This document shows, piece by piece, positions 33,063 to 43,114 of a DNA stretch of 64,000 bases. The notes under the pieces were generated by a model. That model did no database searches and had not been told where the DNA came from. It saw only the letters and a list, made by a program, of their open reading frames with translations. Both the position numbers and the translations under genes were made by a program. Where the stretch lies: the NCBI RefSeq assembly GCF_002263495.1, contig NZ_CP022753.1, positions 1-64,000 of the forward strand. The letters are read 5' to 3'. This DNA comes from Nocardiopsis gilva YIM 90087. Its GTDB lineage: Bacteria; Actinomycetota; Actinomycetes; Streptosporangiales; Streptosporangiaceae. Numbering within the stretch: position 1 is the first letter of the stretch; the number at the start of each line of letters is the position of its first letter.

Positions 33063-34399
33063 GGCGCAACCTCAGTTGGACGTTGCCCGGCCTCTTGGAT
33101 GAGCTCCAGGTAGCGCACTGCCGGGTCCACGGCACCGAGGGACCTCAGGTGCCGCCGGTACTCCGGAGAGAACCCCAGTTGTTCCCAGGCGGCTTCCTGC
33201 GGCAACAGGCCCGCCTGGAACAGCTTGGTCACGGCATCGGCGCGCGCCGCATAGGTCGGCGTGGACGGATCGCGCCACACAGTCTCCAGCCGGTTGGCGC
33301 CCTGCTCGTCGCGGCCGACGATCCGCATCGCCAGCCGCATCGCCTGCTCCCATGCCTCCCCGAACATGCGGGCACGGCGCTCGGCACGCTTGACCAGCCG
33401 CGCCTCGCTACTGCGGATCGCATCCGCACTGGCTGGGTTGTCGCTGGTGAAACCGAGGAAGTGCGGAGGGAGACCCGACAGCGCGCCGACGATCCTGGCG
33501 TAGTGGTTGATGACCTCGGTGAAGTTCCTCAGATCGGCGCCCGGCAACTGAACGGCCTTAGCGTCTTGGTTGGCCAACGCCTTCATGCGGCCGAGGTAGG
33601 CCTCCCAAGTCGTCAGAGCCTTGCCATTCTGATCGACGAAGTCGTCCTTCTCCACGCCGAAGAAGATGTTCTGCGGTACGGCCAGCAACTCCTGGGCGCC
33701 CTGAAGGTTCGTCAGGGAACGGCACGCAGCGTCGGTGATCGGGATGACATCGGCCATCTCCGACCGGCCCCTGCGATCGGAGAGGCGGGACCGGTTGGTA
33801 ATGGGTACTACCGGCACCACACCGAGGTTGTGTTCGTCGGTTGGAAGGTCGGGATTGGAGCGCCACCGGCCGCAATCAAGGCGGAAGTGCCCCGTGCGCT
33901 GCGGTAGGTACAGGGTCGCGGCGTGGGCCTGCCCATCGCGGGTGTCGTAGAGCCGCAATGCCCGGGTGACTCGGCGGGTGCGCGGGTCGATCTGGGCGTA
34001 CATGGACCGGGCCGACTCGACCGTGATCACCGGAGCCGCACCGGCGTTCTCGGGCGCGCCGACGGCGATGTAGGCGCGACCCTGGACCAGGGCCTCCAGG
34101 TGCGCCAGCCCGGACTCCTCATCGAGGTTGTTGGCCTGCCACCAGCCCCACAGTTCTTCGTCGGCAGTGACGGCGCCGCCTAAGCGGAACCCCTCGACGT
34201 CGAGCCTCTCTTCGAGCGAGTCGACGACGAGGCGAGGCCAGTTGACCACGGTGGTGAGTTTGCGCATTTCCGGTGGTAGGGCGAGCCCCATTGCCTCCAA
34301 GCGCAATGCCCCGTCGTAGTAGGCATCGAGGCGCGCCTGCTGGCTCGTGTCCTCGGTCATCTTTTCGCCCAGATGCTGGACGAGGTCGGCGTCGCTCAC
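33059..34399 (-). CDS. Portal protein
   Basis: 446 residues from a GTG that overlaps the terminase stop (GTGA); upstream in-frame codons encode an unlikely Arg/Pro-rich extension. It has the SPP1 gp6-like portal features: an N-terminal LRLEAMGLALPPEMRKLTTV with VVNWPRLVVDSLEERL, the wing, and the crown helices with RIVGALSGLPPHFLGFTSDN. Forms the 12-fold ring for DNA packaging. Confidence 0.92.
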   Translation of the reverse strand: MSDADLVQHLGEKMTEDTSQQARLDAYYDGALRLEAMGLALPPEMRKLTTVVNWPRLVVDSLEERLDVEGFRLGGAVTADEELWGWWQANNLDEESGLAHLEALVQGRAYIAVGAPENAGAAPVITVESARSMYAQIDPRTRRVTRALRLYDTRDGQAHAATLYLPQRTGHFRLDCGRWRSNPDLPTDEHNLGVVPVVPITNRSRLSDRRGRSEMADVIPITDAACRSLTNLQGAQELLAVPQNIFFGVEKDDFVDQNGKALTTWEAYLGRMKALANQDAKAVQLPGADLRNFTEVINHYARIVGALSGLPPHFLGFTSDNPASADAIRSSEARLVKRAERRARMFGEAWEQAMRLAMRIVGRDEQGANRLETVWRDPSTPTYAARADAVTKLFQAGLLPQEAAWEQLGFSPEYRRHLRSLGAVDPAVRYLELIQEAGQRPTEVAP

Positions 34400-36027
34400 C
34401 GGAAGACCACCACCTTCCGGTCCACGGGCCGGGCGCGCCCGGACGCTTCGAGTTCGTGGCGGGCCATGTCGGCAAGCAGACAACCGGCCCACGCGTCGAC
34501 CTTGTTCTTCGATCCGCGGCGGTCTTTGCCGAACGAGACGCCGTACCGGTTCGGTCGGCGGCGGGCGTTGAGCACCTGGCGGCGCAGGCGGGGATCCCCG
34601 GTGTGACGCACCTTGCCATCGGCGACAGCCGCGACGAGGCGCTCGTTGGCGAGTGTGGACTGCTGCAACCTCCCCCGCATGTCCCAGGCGATTGGCTCCC
34701 GCACCGACGCCTTCACCAGCAGCCGCTCGCGGTAGGTGCGAGTCCAGCCGTCAATGTAGGACTCCCAATGCTCGACGTCGGCGAAGAACGCGAGAACCTC
34801 ATAGCGCGTGAACGCCGTGTGCACCGCCTCGTCGACCGCTTCCCGATCGACTTCCCACCCATCGCCAGCGGGGCCGTCCGGCCGCTCCCAGATACCCAGC
34901 GGCACGAACAGGCGGTCGGAGATGCGGCAGGCGATGAGCACCGTGGCGTCCTCGCGGATGGACCCGTCAAAACCGAGCACGATCCGGTCGCCCTCGGCCA
35001 AGCGCTCATCGATCCGGCAGGCGTCCCAGTCCACCGGCGCGACTAGGCCGTCTTCGGCGGTCACCACCTGGTTGAGGTAGAACCGGCGAGCGTCGGCCGG
35101 GTGGGTGCCCAGGTCGTAGACCTCGGCCATCACCCGGTCGACGTCCACCCACGGCGCGTCGGCATACAGGTCGGCGAGCCCGGCGCGTAGCTCGGTGGGA
35201 TCGCCGAGGTTCTTCACATGGGCTTGGGGGTGGTAGCGCATCAGGCCGACGTCAACCGCCGACCCTTCGGCGATCTTGTCGGCGTAGGCGGCGGTCTGCT
35301 CGGCCACGGACTCCTCGCCGGGGGTCCACGCGTTCGTGGTCTCCAGCGACCGGCCGCCCATCTTGCCCAAGTTGCGGCGCAGCGTTGCCGCCAACCGAAT
35401 CCCTCCGTTGGAGGTGACCCACAGGTGCGGCTCGTCGAGGATCGCGTCAGTCAGCCGCTGCCCCTCCCTTGACGGAGCCGATGCGGTCACCGGCTCAAGA
35501 CGACCGGTGCGGGTCCGTACCCGCGTCAGCCCCACATCGAGGCCGGGGATCGCGTCCGCCGCCGGCCCCTCGCGCAGCATCGCCAACACCAGGCTCATGG
35601 TGTTGTCGGTCTGGTCCTGGGAGACGGCGGCGAGCTGGATATGCGGCGACGGGTGTGGTCGACCGACGGCCTCCCCCTGGGCGTCGAATCCGTCGAACAC
35701 CACGTCGGCGCTGAGCGCGCAGCAGGACAGGGCCGCCGCCAACGGCGACTTCCCCGACCCTTTCGGCAAGACCACCTGCCCGCGGCGGAACAGCCATCGG
35801 CCGCGCCGATCTACCGCGTACCACCACGCGACGAGGCGGGCCTGCGTGTCCGTCCACTGCCATGGCTCGCCCGCAGCGTGGCCGTCAGGCTGCGCAAGGA
35901 ATGCTTCGGCCCAGGCGAGTACGCCCCACCCGAGTGTCGGCACCCCGTAGTCCGAAGGCATCCCCATCGGCAAGCCATCATCGGACAGCGGGATGTACTC
36001 GCCGTCGACAAGCAGGTGAACCGTCAT
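34396..36027 (-). CDS. terL: Terminase large subunit
   Basis: 543 residues. The ATPase has the Walker A motif LPKGSGKSPL (87-96) and Walker B-like DAILDEPHLW near 218-227. The nuclease domain begins at GFDGSIREDATVL, a strand with the metal-binding Asp, and ends with KNKVDAW. It packages DNA by using ATP and cuts concatemers. It follows the small subunit with ATGA overlap. Confidence 0.95.
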   Translation of the reverse strand: MTVHLLVDGEYIPLSDDGLPMGMPSDYGVPTLGWGVLAWAEAFLAQPDGHAAGEPWQWTDTQARLVAWWYAVDRRGRWLFRRGQVVLPKGSGKSPLAAALSCCALSADVVFDGFDAQGEAVGRPHPSPHIQLAAVSQDQTDNTMSLVLAMLREGPAADAIPGLDVGLTRVRTRTGRLEPVTASAPSREGQRLTDAILDEPHLWVTSNGGIRLAATLRRNLGKMGGRSLETTNAWTPGEESVAEQTAAYADKIAEGSAVDVGLMRYHPQAHVKNLGDPTELRAGLADLYADAPWVDVDRVMAEVYDLGTHPADARRFYLNQVVTAEDGLVAPVDWDACRIDERLAEGDRIVLGFDGSIREDATVLIACRISDRLFVPLGIWERPDGPAGDGWEVDREAVDEAVHTAFTRYEVLAFFADVEHWESYIDGWTRTYRERLLVKASVREPIAWDMRGRLQQSTLANERLVAAVADGKVRHTGDPRLRRQVLNARRRPNRYGVSFGKDRRGSKNKVDAWAGCLLADMARHELEASGRARPVDRKVVVFR

Positions 36028-36380
36028 GCGGTGCCCCGCTTGGACCAGCGGGCGCGTGCCGCAGCCCGCGCCTGGTCGGAGATGTGCGCGCTCTTCTGGT
36101 GTGCATCGGCGGGGGTGTCGGGGAGCTTGAGCGCCTTCAGCAGGCCGGCCAGAACCGCCCGGTGCTGGCGCAGCTCTGAAACGAGCGGGGATGCGACGAG
36201 CTGCCCCTGGGAACCGGTCACCATCAGGGGAGCATCGGCCAGCTCGTCCTCCAGGCGCTGGACGATGTCAGACTCACGGCAGGCATCGGTAAGCAGCCGC
36301 ACCTCGTCGGGGCGCAGCGTGTAGGCGGGGACGATCGACTTCCACAGGGCACGACCGGCGGTGCCGAGCCGGGTAGGCAT
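36024..36380 (-). CDS. Terminase small subunit (P27-like)
   Basis: 118 residues from ATG 36380; an earlier in-frame start would give a Cys/Pro-rich extension. The protein is helical: WKSIVPAYTLRPDEVRLLTDAC, then SDIVQRLEDELADAPLMVTG, LRQHRAVLAGLLKALKLPD, and a basic end. This is the order of P27-type small terminases, which recognise the packaging site. It overlaps the large subunit (ATGA). Confidence 0.8.
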   Translation of the reverse strand: MPTRLGTAGRALWKSIVPAYTLRPDEVRLLTDACRESDIVQRLEDELADAPLMVTGSQGQLVASPLVSELRQHRAVLAGLLKALKLPDTPADAHQKSAHISDQARAAARARWSKRGTA

Positions 36381-36417
36381 GCGGGGGGTGTCACCCACGG
36401 CGGGACACCCCCCGTCC

Positions 36418-36508
36418 GCGAAAAACCCGGCGAAGCGCACGCACACCCGGAGCCGCTATGACGTACCGGTCGGCTCTGCCCTGAGGGAGGGGGTCCCTCC
36501 CTGGGTAT
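36418..36508. other. Candidate packaging (cos) region
   Basis: The gap between the HNH gene and the small terminase gene contains GGGAGG-GGGT-CCCTCCC style pairing at 36484-36502. In HNH-encoding siphophages cos lies beside these genes. The window's first base falls at the equivalent site of copy 1. No cut site can be seen by eye. Confidence 0.3.
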
Positions 36509-36871
36509 TCACCGGGCGCTACGGCCTGGACGTCCACTGACGCGCTGGCCGATCAGCCCTGGGTGCGGTTCAGGATCGCGTCGGCGTTTCGGCTGCTTTG
36601 CTGCGGCTGCTCTTCCGCCTTCGCTCGACGACTTCGCCCGGTGGTGTGGACGGCACAACGACCTCAGGTTCTGGTCGCTGTGGTCGTCGCCGTTGACGAT
36701 GTGATCGACGTCGGTGGCAACACGTTCACAGCGTTCACCGTGCTCAATCCATGTGCATCTATAGCCATCCCGTTCAAGGACCCCGGCACGAACCGACGGC
36801 CACGACCGCGGGAGTCTTGATCGCCGGGTGGAGTTTCGCCAACCAGACACCGCCACCCCCAGACGCGACAA
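36509..36871 (-). CDS. HNH endonuclease (copy 2, intact)
   Basis: 120 residues from a TTG start. The HNH motif is clear: VLERDGYRCTWIEHG, then ATDVDHIVNGDDHSDQNLRS with the catalytic Asp-His, and LCRPHHRAKSS. The Cys pairs hold zinc. HNH proteins next to terminase are needed with it to cut cos ends in many siphophages. A GTG six or eight codons in is an alternative start. Confidence 0.88.
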   Translation of the reverse strand: MSRLGVAVSGWRNSTRRSRLPRSWPSVRAGVLERDGYRCTWIEHGERCERVATDVDHIVNGDDHSDQNLRSLCRPHHRAKSSSEGGRAAAAKQPKRRRDPEPHPGLIGQRVSGRPGRSAR

Positions 36872-36982
36872 GGATCCCCAGGTTCACGATGTGTCCATTT
36901 GTGGCCAGGATCGGAGATCAGGACGCGTGCGGCTGCTATCACCTAGCGTGACTAGGATTCCCCTGAACAGACGGGAGCTCCC

Positions 36983-37239
36983 ATGTACCAGGACCCGCGC
37001 TACCACCAAGGCCAGTGGCAGCCGCCTCAGCACCCCCAGTACCCGCCGCCCTACCAGCAGCCGCAGCCACGCATGGTCAAGCGTGTGGAGAAACGGCGTG
37101 GTCTTGGGGGCTGGCGAACTCGACTCACCTGCTGCTGACGGTGCTCACATGCGGGTTTTGGCTGCTGGTTTGGATTCCGTGGTGGATCGTGCGGATGGTG
37201 ATTCCCCGGAAGCGGGTGACCCGGGAGTACTACCGCTGA
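36983..37239 (+). pseudogene. Small membrane protein, copy 2 (frameshifted)
   Basis: Same gene as 473-730. GGGGG instead of GGGGGG near 37106-37110 moves the frame before the membrane segments. Confidence 0.75.
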
Positions 37240-37269
37240 TTACCAGCATCCAGCTAGGCCTCTGCAGAC

Positions 37270-37306
37270 CCGGCCCTCGCGCGGACCCCTGGTAGACGAG
37301 GGCCGG
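37270..37306 (+). terminator. Hairpin after the small membrane protein gene (copy 2)
   Basis: CCGGCCCTCG (37270-37279) pairs with CGAGGGCCGG (37297-37306), as in copy 1. Confidence 0.6.
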
Positions 37307-37316
37307 GAGCGCGGGG

Positions 37317-38042
37317 CTACGGGTGGTGGCCGGTTTCAGTGAGGCGTTGCCGGGCAACGTCGGCGGAGTGCGCGGCTACTTCGACGCCGACGAACTGCCG
37401 CCGTTCAAGCAGCGCCGCGACGCCGGTCGATCCGGCCCCGGCGCACGGGTCCAGGATGGTCCCGCCGACGGGTGCAATCTTTACGAGCTCGCGCATGACC
37501 GCGACTGGTTTTTGCGTGATGTGCTGTCGCTGCTTGCCTCGCGGCTGCGAGCCTTCGAGTAGGCCGGGCAGGTAGATGGTCGGTGCGTGGCGGTAGGGCT
37601 GGCCGTGCGACGCCCACAGTACGTACTCACATTCGGCCTTGAATCCGTCCCGAACTGGGCGGCTGATCGGCTTGTGCCACGGGATGACGCCGCGCCAGGT
37701 CCACCCGGCGGCCTGTAGTGCGTCGGACGTGACCGGTAGCTGTCGCCAGTCGGTGAAGACCAGGGCCGAGCCGCCGGGGCGGGTGAGGCGCAGGCCCTCC
37801 GACAGCAGTAGCGCTAGCCAGGCGAGGTAGCCGCGCTGGTCGCGGTTGTCCCCGGCGAAGTCGGCGAGGTCGTGTTGGGCGTCGCCGCTGACGTACTTGC
37901 CGCGTGCGGTGTCGCTGCGCCGCTCTGCGGGTGTGCGACCCCCGCTGTTGTATGGCGGGTCGGTGATGAGGGCGTCGACGCTGCCGGTGGGCAGAGTAGG
38001 CAGGACCTGCAGGGCGTCGCCCTGGTGAACGATGGCGGTCAC
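37317..38042 (-). CDS. Phage DNA methyltransferase, N4/N6 type (copy 2, intact)
   Basis: 241 residues. The catalytic motif DPPY is at residues 28-31 (ITDPPYNSGG) and the SAM-binding motif LDPCAGAGSTG lies near the C-terminus, so the motif order is that of beta-class amino-methyltransferases for adenine N6 or cytosine N4. The middle has GGSALVFTDWRQLP and the target-recognition part. No restriction enzyme gene is nearby, so it is an orphan that probably protects phage DNA from host restriction. GTG start at 38042. Confidence 0.88.
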   Translation of the reverse strand: MTAIVHQGDALQVLPTLPTGSVDALITDPPYNSGGRTPAERRSDTARGKYVSGDAQHDLADFAGDNRDQRGYLAWLALLLSEGLRLTRPGGSALVFTDWRQLPVTSDALQAAGWTWRGVIPWHKPISRPVRDGFKAECEYVLWASHGQPYRHAPTIYLPGLLEGSQPRGKQRQHITQKPVAVMRELVKIAPVGGTILDPCAGAGSTGVAALLERRQFVGVEVAAHSADVARQRLTETGHHP

Positions 38043-38192
38043 GCGTGCTCCGGTTGACGGGAGGGGTCCGCTCCGGAAATACGAACGGCCCGGTTCGTCC
38101 CATGGACGGCGCCGGGCCTACATTGGTCGATCTGTGGACACAGTTATCCCGCAATTAAGGTAGCGCCTGTGGATAACTCGCGCAACTGTTGA

Positions 38193-38480
38193 TCACAGCT
38201 TCCACATCGGGTCATAGTCGGGATGGCTGCTGTAGACCTGGGCCATGTGATGGAGAACTTCCTTCAGTGCGCCGAGGGACTGATCTATCGGTAGGCTCGG
38301 GACCTTATCCTTCTGCCCCTTCACCCAGCGGTAGTTTCCAAGAATGCGGGCTTTGGCTCGGATGTCAGCAACCAACTGCTCGTAGGGGTAAGGCTCGGCG
38401 GGGTATCCATGCGCCTTCGCCCTGTCCACCCGTTGGGCGTCTTCCTCCAGGCGCGCTCTTAGGAATTCTTCGATAGTCAT
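38193..38480 (-). CDS. DUF6221-like protein (copy 2, intact)
   Basis: 95 residues beginning MTIEEFLRARLEEDAQRVDR, continuing with DIRAKARILGNYRW and ending in SSHPDYDPMWKL. This is the outline of the DUF6221 proteins common in actinomycetes and their mobile elements. No biochemical role is known. ATGA overlap with the gene upstream. Confidence 0.75.
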   Translation of the reverse strand: MTIEEFLRARLEEDAQRVDRAKAHGYPAEPYPYEQLVADIRAKARILGNYRWVKGQKDKVPSLPIDQSLGALKEVLHHMAQVYSSHPDYDPMWKL

Positions 38481-39232
38481 GACGCCATCCTGCCGTCTTT
38501 ACTAACCGCTTCGAGCCGCCCGTTCAGCCAGCCCCATTCGTGTTCCGGCCATGCCGGACGGCCGTACACCCAGGTCCCGCAGTCTGCGGGCGGCGGCGAG
38601 CACACATCCGAGGTGCACACGATCACCAGTGCGTTGGCGACGAGCCGCACGACTAGGGTTCTCTCCCCTCCTGCGGGCGCCTCGGACGTGACTCCCCGGC
38701 ACCATGCGCACATCACAGAGAGCCGGTGTCCGTCGACGATTTCCCCGAGCGCGCCCTCTAGTCGCGCCCGCATTCGGCGCACGGTGTGCTGGGCATCGTC
38801 GAGCGCCTCGTGATCGATCTCGGCCGCAGCCGCCAAGTGCTCGCCGACGTGGGCGAGGTACAAGCCGAGCGCCGGGTAGTCGTAGGCCGTGGTCGGCGGA
38901 GCGAGAACATCGACGCCAGCCGTCTCGGCGATGCGCTCGGCAAGCTCGTCAGCGGTGGTGAGCAGCTCGGTAAGGACGTCCAGGACATCGAGGTCCATCG
39001 GCGCCTTCGACCCTCCGAGGACGCTGTCACCTCGCTCGGCACGCTCGGTACGGACAAGCTCGTCGCGACGGCGCCGAGCGTCAGTGGCGGCGTGGCCTAC
39101 CGGCCGGGGGCGTGCCGTCCCGGGGATCCGGGACTGGTACAGGTCGGGCCAGCGGTCGGAGATCCACAGCAGGTCGGCGCGGACTTGGCCCAGCCTGCGC
39201 GCCCAGGTGACGGTCAGGGTCTCCGTGTTCAA
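38477..39232 (-). CDS. Hypothetical phage protein, 251 residues (copy 2, intact)
   Basis: A TTG start with an AAGAGGAG ribosome site 5 bases before it, beginning MNTETLTVTWARRLGQVRAD. The middle (80-160) is helical with repeated Leu/Glu/Ala. Near 170-180 a CAWC pair and later Cys residues (CTSDVCSPPPADC) could hold zinc. I do not recognise a family. It is part of the early leftward operon. Confidence 0.65.
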   Translation of the reverse strand: MNTETLTVTWARRLGQVRADLLWISDRWPDLYQSRIPGTARPRPVGHAATDARRRRDELVRTERAERGDSVLGGSKAPMDLDVLDVLTELLTTADELAERIAETAGVDVLAPPTTAYDYPALGLYLAHVGEHLAAAAEIDHEALDDAQHTVRRMRARLEGALGEIVDGHRLSVMCAWCRGVTSEAPAGGERTLVVRLVANALVIVCTSDVCSPPPADCGTWVYGRPAWPEHEWGWLNGRLEAVSKDGRMAS

Positions 39233-39262
39233 CAGCGCTCCTCTTGGACGGGAAGGACGGGT

Positions 39263-39502
39263 TCAGGGTTCGCGGGTCTCAATGACGACATATGCGCCGT
39301 CCGGGTCGTCTTGGCCATCGTGGTTCTCGCGGTAGATATGGCCGGTGGGCTCCTGGTAAAGGTCGTAGCCGACCTCGCGCATCAGGAGCCGCACGTCGGC
39401 GCTGCCCGGATCAGCGGTGATGCGGGCGTCGAGGAGGTCGCGCAACCGCCGAAGGGTCATCGGGGAATATATGGCGTTCTCAGAAAGGGATGGGTTCGCC
39501 AT
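39263..39502 (-). CDS. Hypothetical phage protein, 79 residues (copy 2)
   Basis: Identical to 2748-2987. The start overlaps the end of the 129-residue gene by 23 bases. Confidence 0.65.
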   Translation of the reverse strand: MANPSLSENAIYSPMTLRRLRDLLDARITADPGSADVRLLMREVGYDLYQEPTGHIYRENHDGQDDPDGAYVVIETREP

Positions 39503-39869
39503 CGTCAGCCTCCTTCTCCGTTGAAGTGAATTCCACTGCCAACTCCGGAATAGGCCCGGGACATTCGTGCGCGGCGAGCACGTGGTGGTGGCGCTGGCGT
39601 ATTCGGAATTGGTCGCGCTCGGCGACCTCCTGGTGTTGTCCGGCGGGGAACAGGTCGTAGGTCAACCGGCCTGCCAAGCGAGCGTGGAGCTCCTGGGCGG
39701 GGTCGAGCGAGACGGGGTCGAGTCGGACAGTCAGCGCGGCGAGGGGTGCGTCGAGGGCCAGGACGACCACGGCACGGCAGCGGGCGCAGACGTCGAGCTG
39801 GGCACGGAGTCGAGCAGTGGTCACCAGCACCCCTGTGACGGGTCGGGTGACGGATGACGGGTGTGACAC
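39480..39869 (-). CDS. Hypothetical phage protein with CxxC motif, 129 residues (copy 2, intact)
   Basis: A GTG start at 39869 is the farthest; nearer GTGs (about residues 14-16) may be the true start, giving VTTARLRAQLDVCARCRAVV. The CARC pair could be half of a zinc ribbon, followed by VVLALDAPLAALTVRLDP and a His-rich segment (RQRHHHVLAAHE). No family recognised. Confidence 0.55.
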   Translation of the reverse strand: MSHPSSVTRPVTGVLVTTARLRAQLDVCARCRAVVVLALDAPLAALTVRLDPVSLDPAQELHARLAGRLTYDLFPAGQHQEVAERDQFRIRQRHHHVLAAHECPGPIPELAVEFTSTEKEADDGEPIPF

Positions 39870-40022
39870 GTGGTTCGGGTTGAGCGGCTCGTGTGCGTGC
39901 GCATGCGCGCGTGGGAGGCGATGCGGCGAGAATCCGTCATATCTGTCATATGTGTCACCACCTGCCTTCTTTTTGGCTCCGACGTGTCATCGGATGTGTC
40001 ATTGCCGGACGTGGATGTGTCA
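39834..40022. repeat. Iteron-like cluster of TGTCA/TGACA motifs (copy 2)
   Basis: Same cluster as 3319-3506; the last TGTCA is at 40018-40022. There is no difference between copies in this stretch. Confidence 0.5.
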
Positions 40023-40102
40023 TGGGTGGGGTACTGCACGTTCTTCTGTGGCCGGCAGGGTGCTGACAGGTCATGTCGGGGGGGGCGGACGGGGTGACGG
40101 GT

Positions 40103-42615
40103 TCACCAGCCGCTCTCATCCGCCGTGTGGTTGAGGTGGACCCCGGCGTAGTAGCGGGTGGAGGCGGACCGCTTCGTGGTGACGCCGTGGCGTTTGAGCT
40201 CGGTGGTGAACTTCTTCGCCGAGACAGGCTCTTCTCCCTCGCTGCGGCACCAGGCCTCATAGGCGGCGCGGAGTTTGCCGCCGACGATGCTCATGTGCTG
40301 TTGCGAGGGGTCGCCGAGCGTGCACATGTCGGTGAGGAAGCGGGCGACGGTGTCCTGGTCTTGTTCGTAGGAGCGGGTGGCGAGGCGGACGCTCTCAGGT
40401 GTGGGAAGTCCTTGGGCGAGGTAGTCGGCGGCGCCGCGGATGAGCCAAGCGAGGATCGCCGGGCCTTCGCCGTCGACGAGCTTTTCCTCCAGGTGGGGGT
40501 CGCGGCGGTCTTCGGGACGGTGTGCAGGAACGGGACGAGGCGGAGCCTTCGCCAGAACGCCGGTCCGCCGGTGCGCACCTGCGGCTGGTGGTTGCCCAGC
40601 AGCCACAGTGTGTGCGTCGGGGTGAAGCTGAAGAAGTCCTGTCTCATGAACCGGCCGGTGATGACGTCCCGGCCCGTGAGCATCTTGATGCGGGCCTCGG
40701 CGAAGCGCTGACCGTCGTCGAGTTCGGATGCCACGACCAGGCGTGCCCCGGCCAGCCGGGCTATCTCAGTGGGGTGGCTGTTGGCCGACGACGCCAGCAG
40801 CATCTCCGAAGGCGCGGAGATGGCGTAGCCGGTCTCGCCGATGCCGACGAGGCGCATGACGGTGTCGGCAAGCGTGCTCTTGCCGTTGGCGCCGTCGCCG
40901 AATGCGAAGGGGAGGAGCTGTTCGACCACGGTGCCGATGAGGGAGAGCCCGAGGAGGCGTTGCACGTAGGCGATCAGTGTGGGGTCCCCTCCGAAAGTGT
41001 CAGTGAGGAATTGGCCCCATCTCTCAGCCGGAGCGTCGAAGTCCGGGGCGACGAGCGTGGAGCGGGTGTGAAGGGCGGCAGGGTCGGGGGCGCCGAGGGT
41101 GCCGGTACGGAGGTCGACGACGCCCGACGGTGTGTTGAGCTGCCAGGGGTCGCCGTCGAGTTCGGCGAGTGGAGTGACGATGCGGGGGTCGGTCTGAGCT
41201 ACCTTGACCATGGCCTCCAGCCCGCGGGCGGACAGCGATCGCGCCTTGTGCCCGGCGTCCTCCTTGGCCTCGTCGGGCAGGCTTCGTGCGATGGCGCGGG
41301 CGAGTTCGCGCACCCGGCCTCGGTCGTCCCACGTCCAGCGGTGGCCGTCCCACACCAACCAGCCCCTCTGAGGACAGTGACGCACCTGGTGAGCGTGCTC
41401 GTCGACCAAGCGCAGGGCGTTGCCGTCGTCGGTGCGGGTGTAGGTGTCGGGGCCAGCGGAGGGGCGGGCTCGTCGACTGACAGCGCGGCGGTGCCCTCGA
41501 TGGGCGCGGTTCCCGGCTGGGAAAAGCGGGTGCCGCCGACGAGGGTGAGCCGCGGCCGGGAGGGGTCGGGGCAGGCTTGCCGTACCCGGCCTGCTTGAGC
41601 GCGCGGGCCGCGGCGCGGTAGTCGCCGCCGTGTTCGAGGAGGGCATAGGCACCGAACTTTGTGTACGGCGTCTCGCTGGCGAATTCCGCGCTCGTGGTGA
41701 ACACGTACAGCCTGTCCCTGTCCTCGGCGCGGCCAGTGGTCGCTGAGACTCCCATGCGCTTGCCGGGGCGCCGCCAGTACCGGGTGCGCCCGGACGTCCA
41801 CAGTTCGGTCCACCCGTGCGGGGTGAGGATGTCGGACCAGTCGGTGCGGGCCTCGTAGTCGTCGCCGGGTGAGGTGCCACCGCCGGTCGAGGACGGGGTG
41901 GCGGTCTGAGGCATTGCGGCGGGCGGCGGGGTCTCGTCGAGCATCCGAGCGAGCTCTAGGAGGGCGTCGGAGTGCTCCCGGTTGAGGACGGCGATGGTGT
42001 CGGGCCACCGGACTGCAGGGTCCACCGGCCGCCATTGGGGTGTACCGGGCCGTGCGACGGCGCGACGACGAGGAACCCGCCCTCTGACTTGGTCTCGATG
42101 AGGACCTGGGTCCTCTGGTTCGGGTTCTCGGCCAGCTCCTCGGCCGTGCTTGGGCGGCTGGCGAGTTTCGTGTTGGCAACGCCCTGGCCGTCGTCGACGC
42201 GCCAGAGCAGATGCAGGCCACCGGACGCGGTCGACTCGGTGTAGCCGCCCATTACCTGGCGAAGGGCGTCTCCCAGGCCGCTGTTGTCGGCCAGCTCCAC
42301 GTACTGGGCGAAGATCCCCTCGTCGACCGCGCGGCCTTCCACGTCCAGGGCGACGAGGCCGCCGGACACGGCCCCGGCGACGATGCCGACACCGGGGTGG
42401 CCGTGGGCGAACCACGCGCGAACCCGATCCTCGCCGGGGCGGGCGGTCATGTAGTCGCGCCACCGGCCAGTGCCCGGGGCCTTGGTGCCATCTGAAGCGG
42501 CGGGGATGACGCACAGCCCGGCGGCGTGGAGGGCCAGGGCAGCATTGAGCGTGTGGGGCACGTGGGTCCTGTCCGGGTCGTGCTGGTGGGGTTGCGGGTC
42601 GGTGGGGCCGCTCAT
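40103..42615 (-). pseudogene. Primase-polymerase/helicase, copy 2 (frameshifted)
   Basis: Same gene as 3587-6103. Single missing G bases near 40516, 41462, 41570 and 42004 break the frame four times. Confidence 0.8.
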
Positions 42616-42912
42616 CGGCGCGCGCCCTGCCACTGGCGGACCTGGTGGGCGTGGGTGCCGGGGTCGGTAGAGGTGACGTAGCCGATGGGCTCGATGACAC
42701 CTCGGCGGCGGGCGTGGGCGAACCGGGCGCCGATGGCGGCGGTGCGCGCGTCGTCCGGGATTTGCGCGCGGATGTCGTTGGCGCTGAACGGCTTTCCGGT
42801 AGCAGCGGCGCGGGCGATGAGAAGGTCGATCGCGGCCACGTCATCCCGGCGGCCTGCTCGGCGGCAGCCATCCCGGCATCCCTCAGTCGCTCCCCTCGGC
42901 TGTGGTGTGCAC
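42612..42912 (-). pseudogene. Small helical protein upstream of primase, copy 2 (frameshifted)
   Basis: Same gene as 6100-6402. Short C runs near 42845 and 42893 break the frame. Confidence 0.65.
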
Positions 42913-43114
42913 TGCTCCCCTCGTCCTCGTCGTCGTGCGTGGCCGGTGCGTGGTGCCCGCCGCGGGTTGCACGCGGCGTGTCCGACTGGATCCGGTCGGG
43001 CTGAGGTCCAGCTTGGGCGAGGCAGGGAGGGAGGCGGGAAGAGGCGCAGGGGAGGCGATTTTTCGCCTCGTGCGCCTCCCCTACGCCTCCCTGGGCGCCT
43101 CCCCTGGTGACCTG

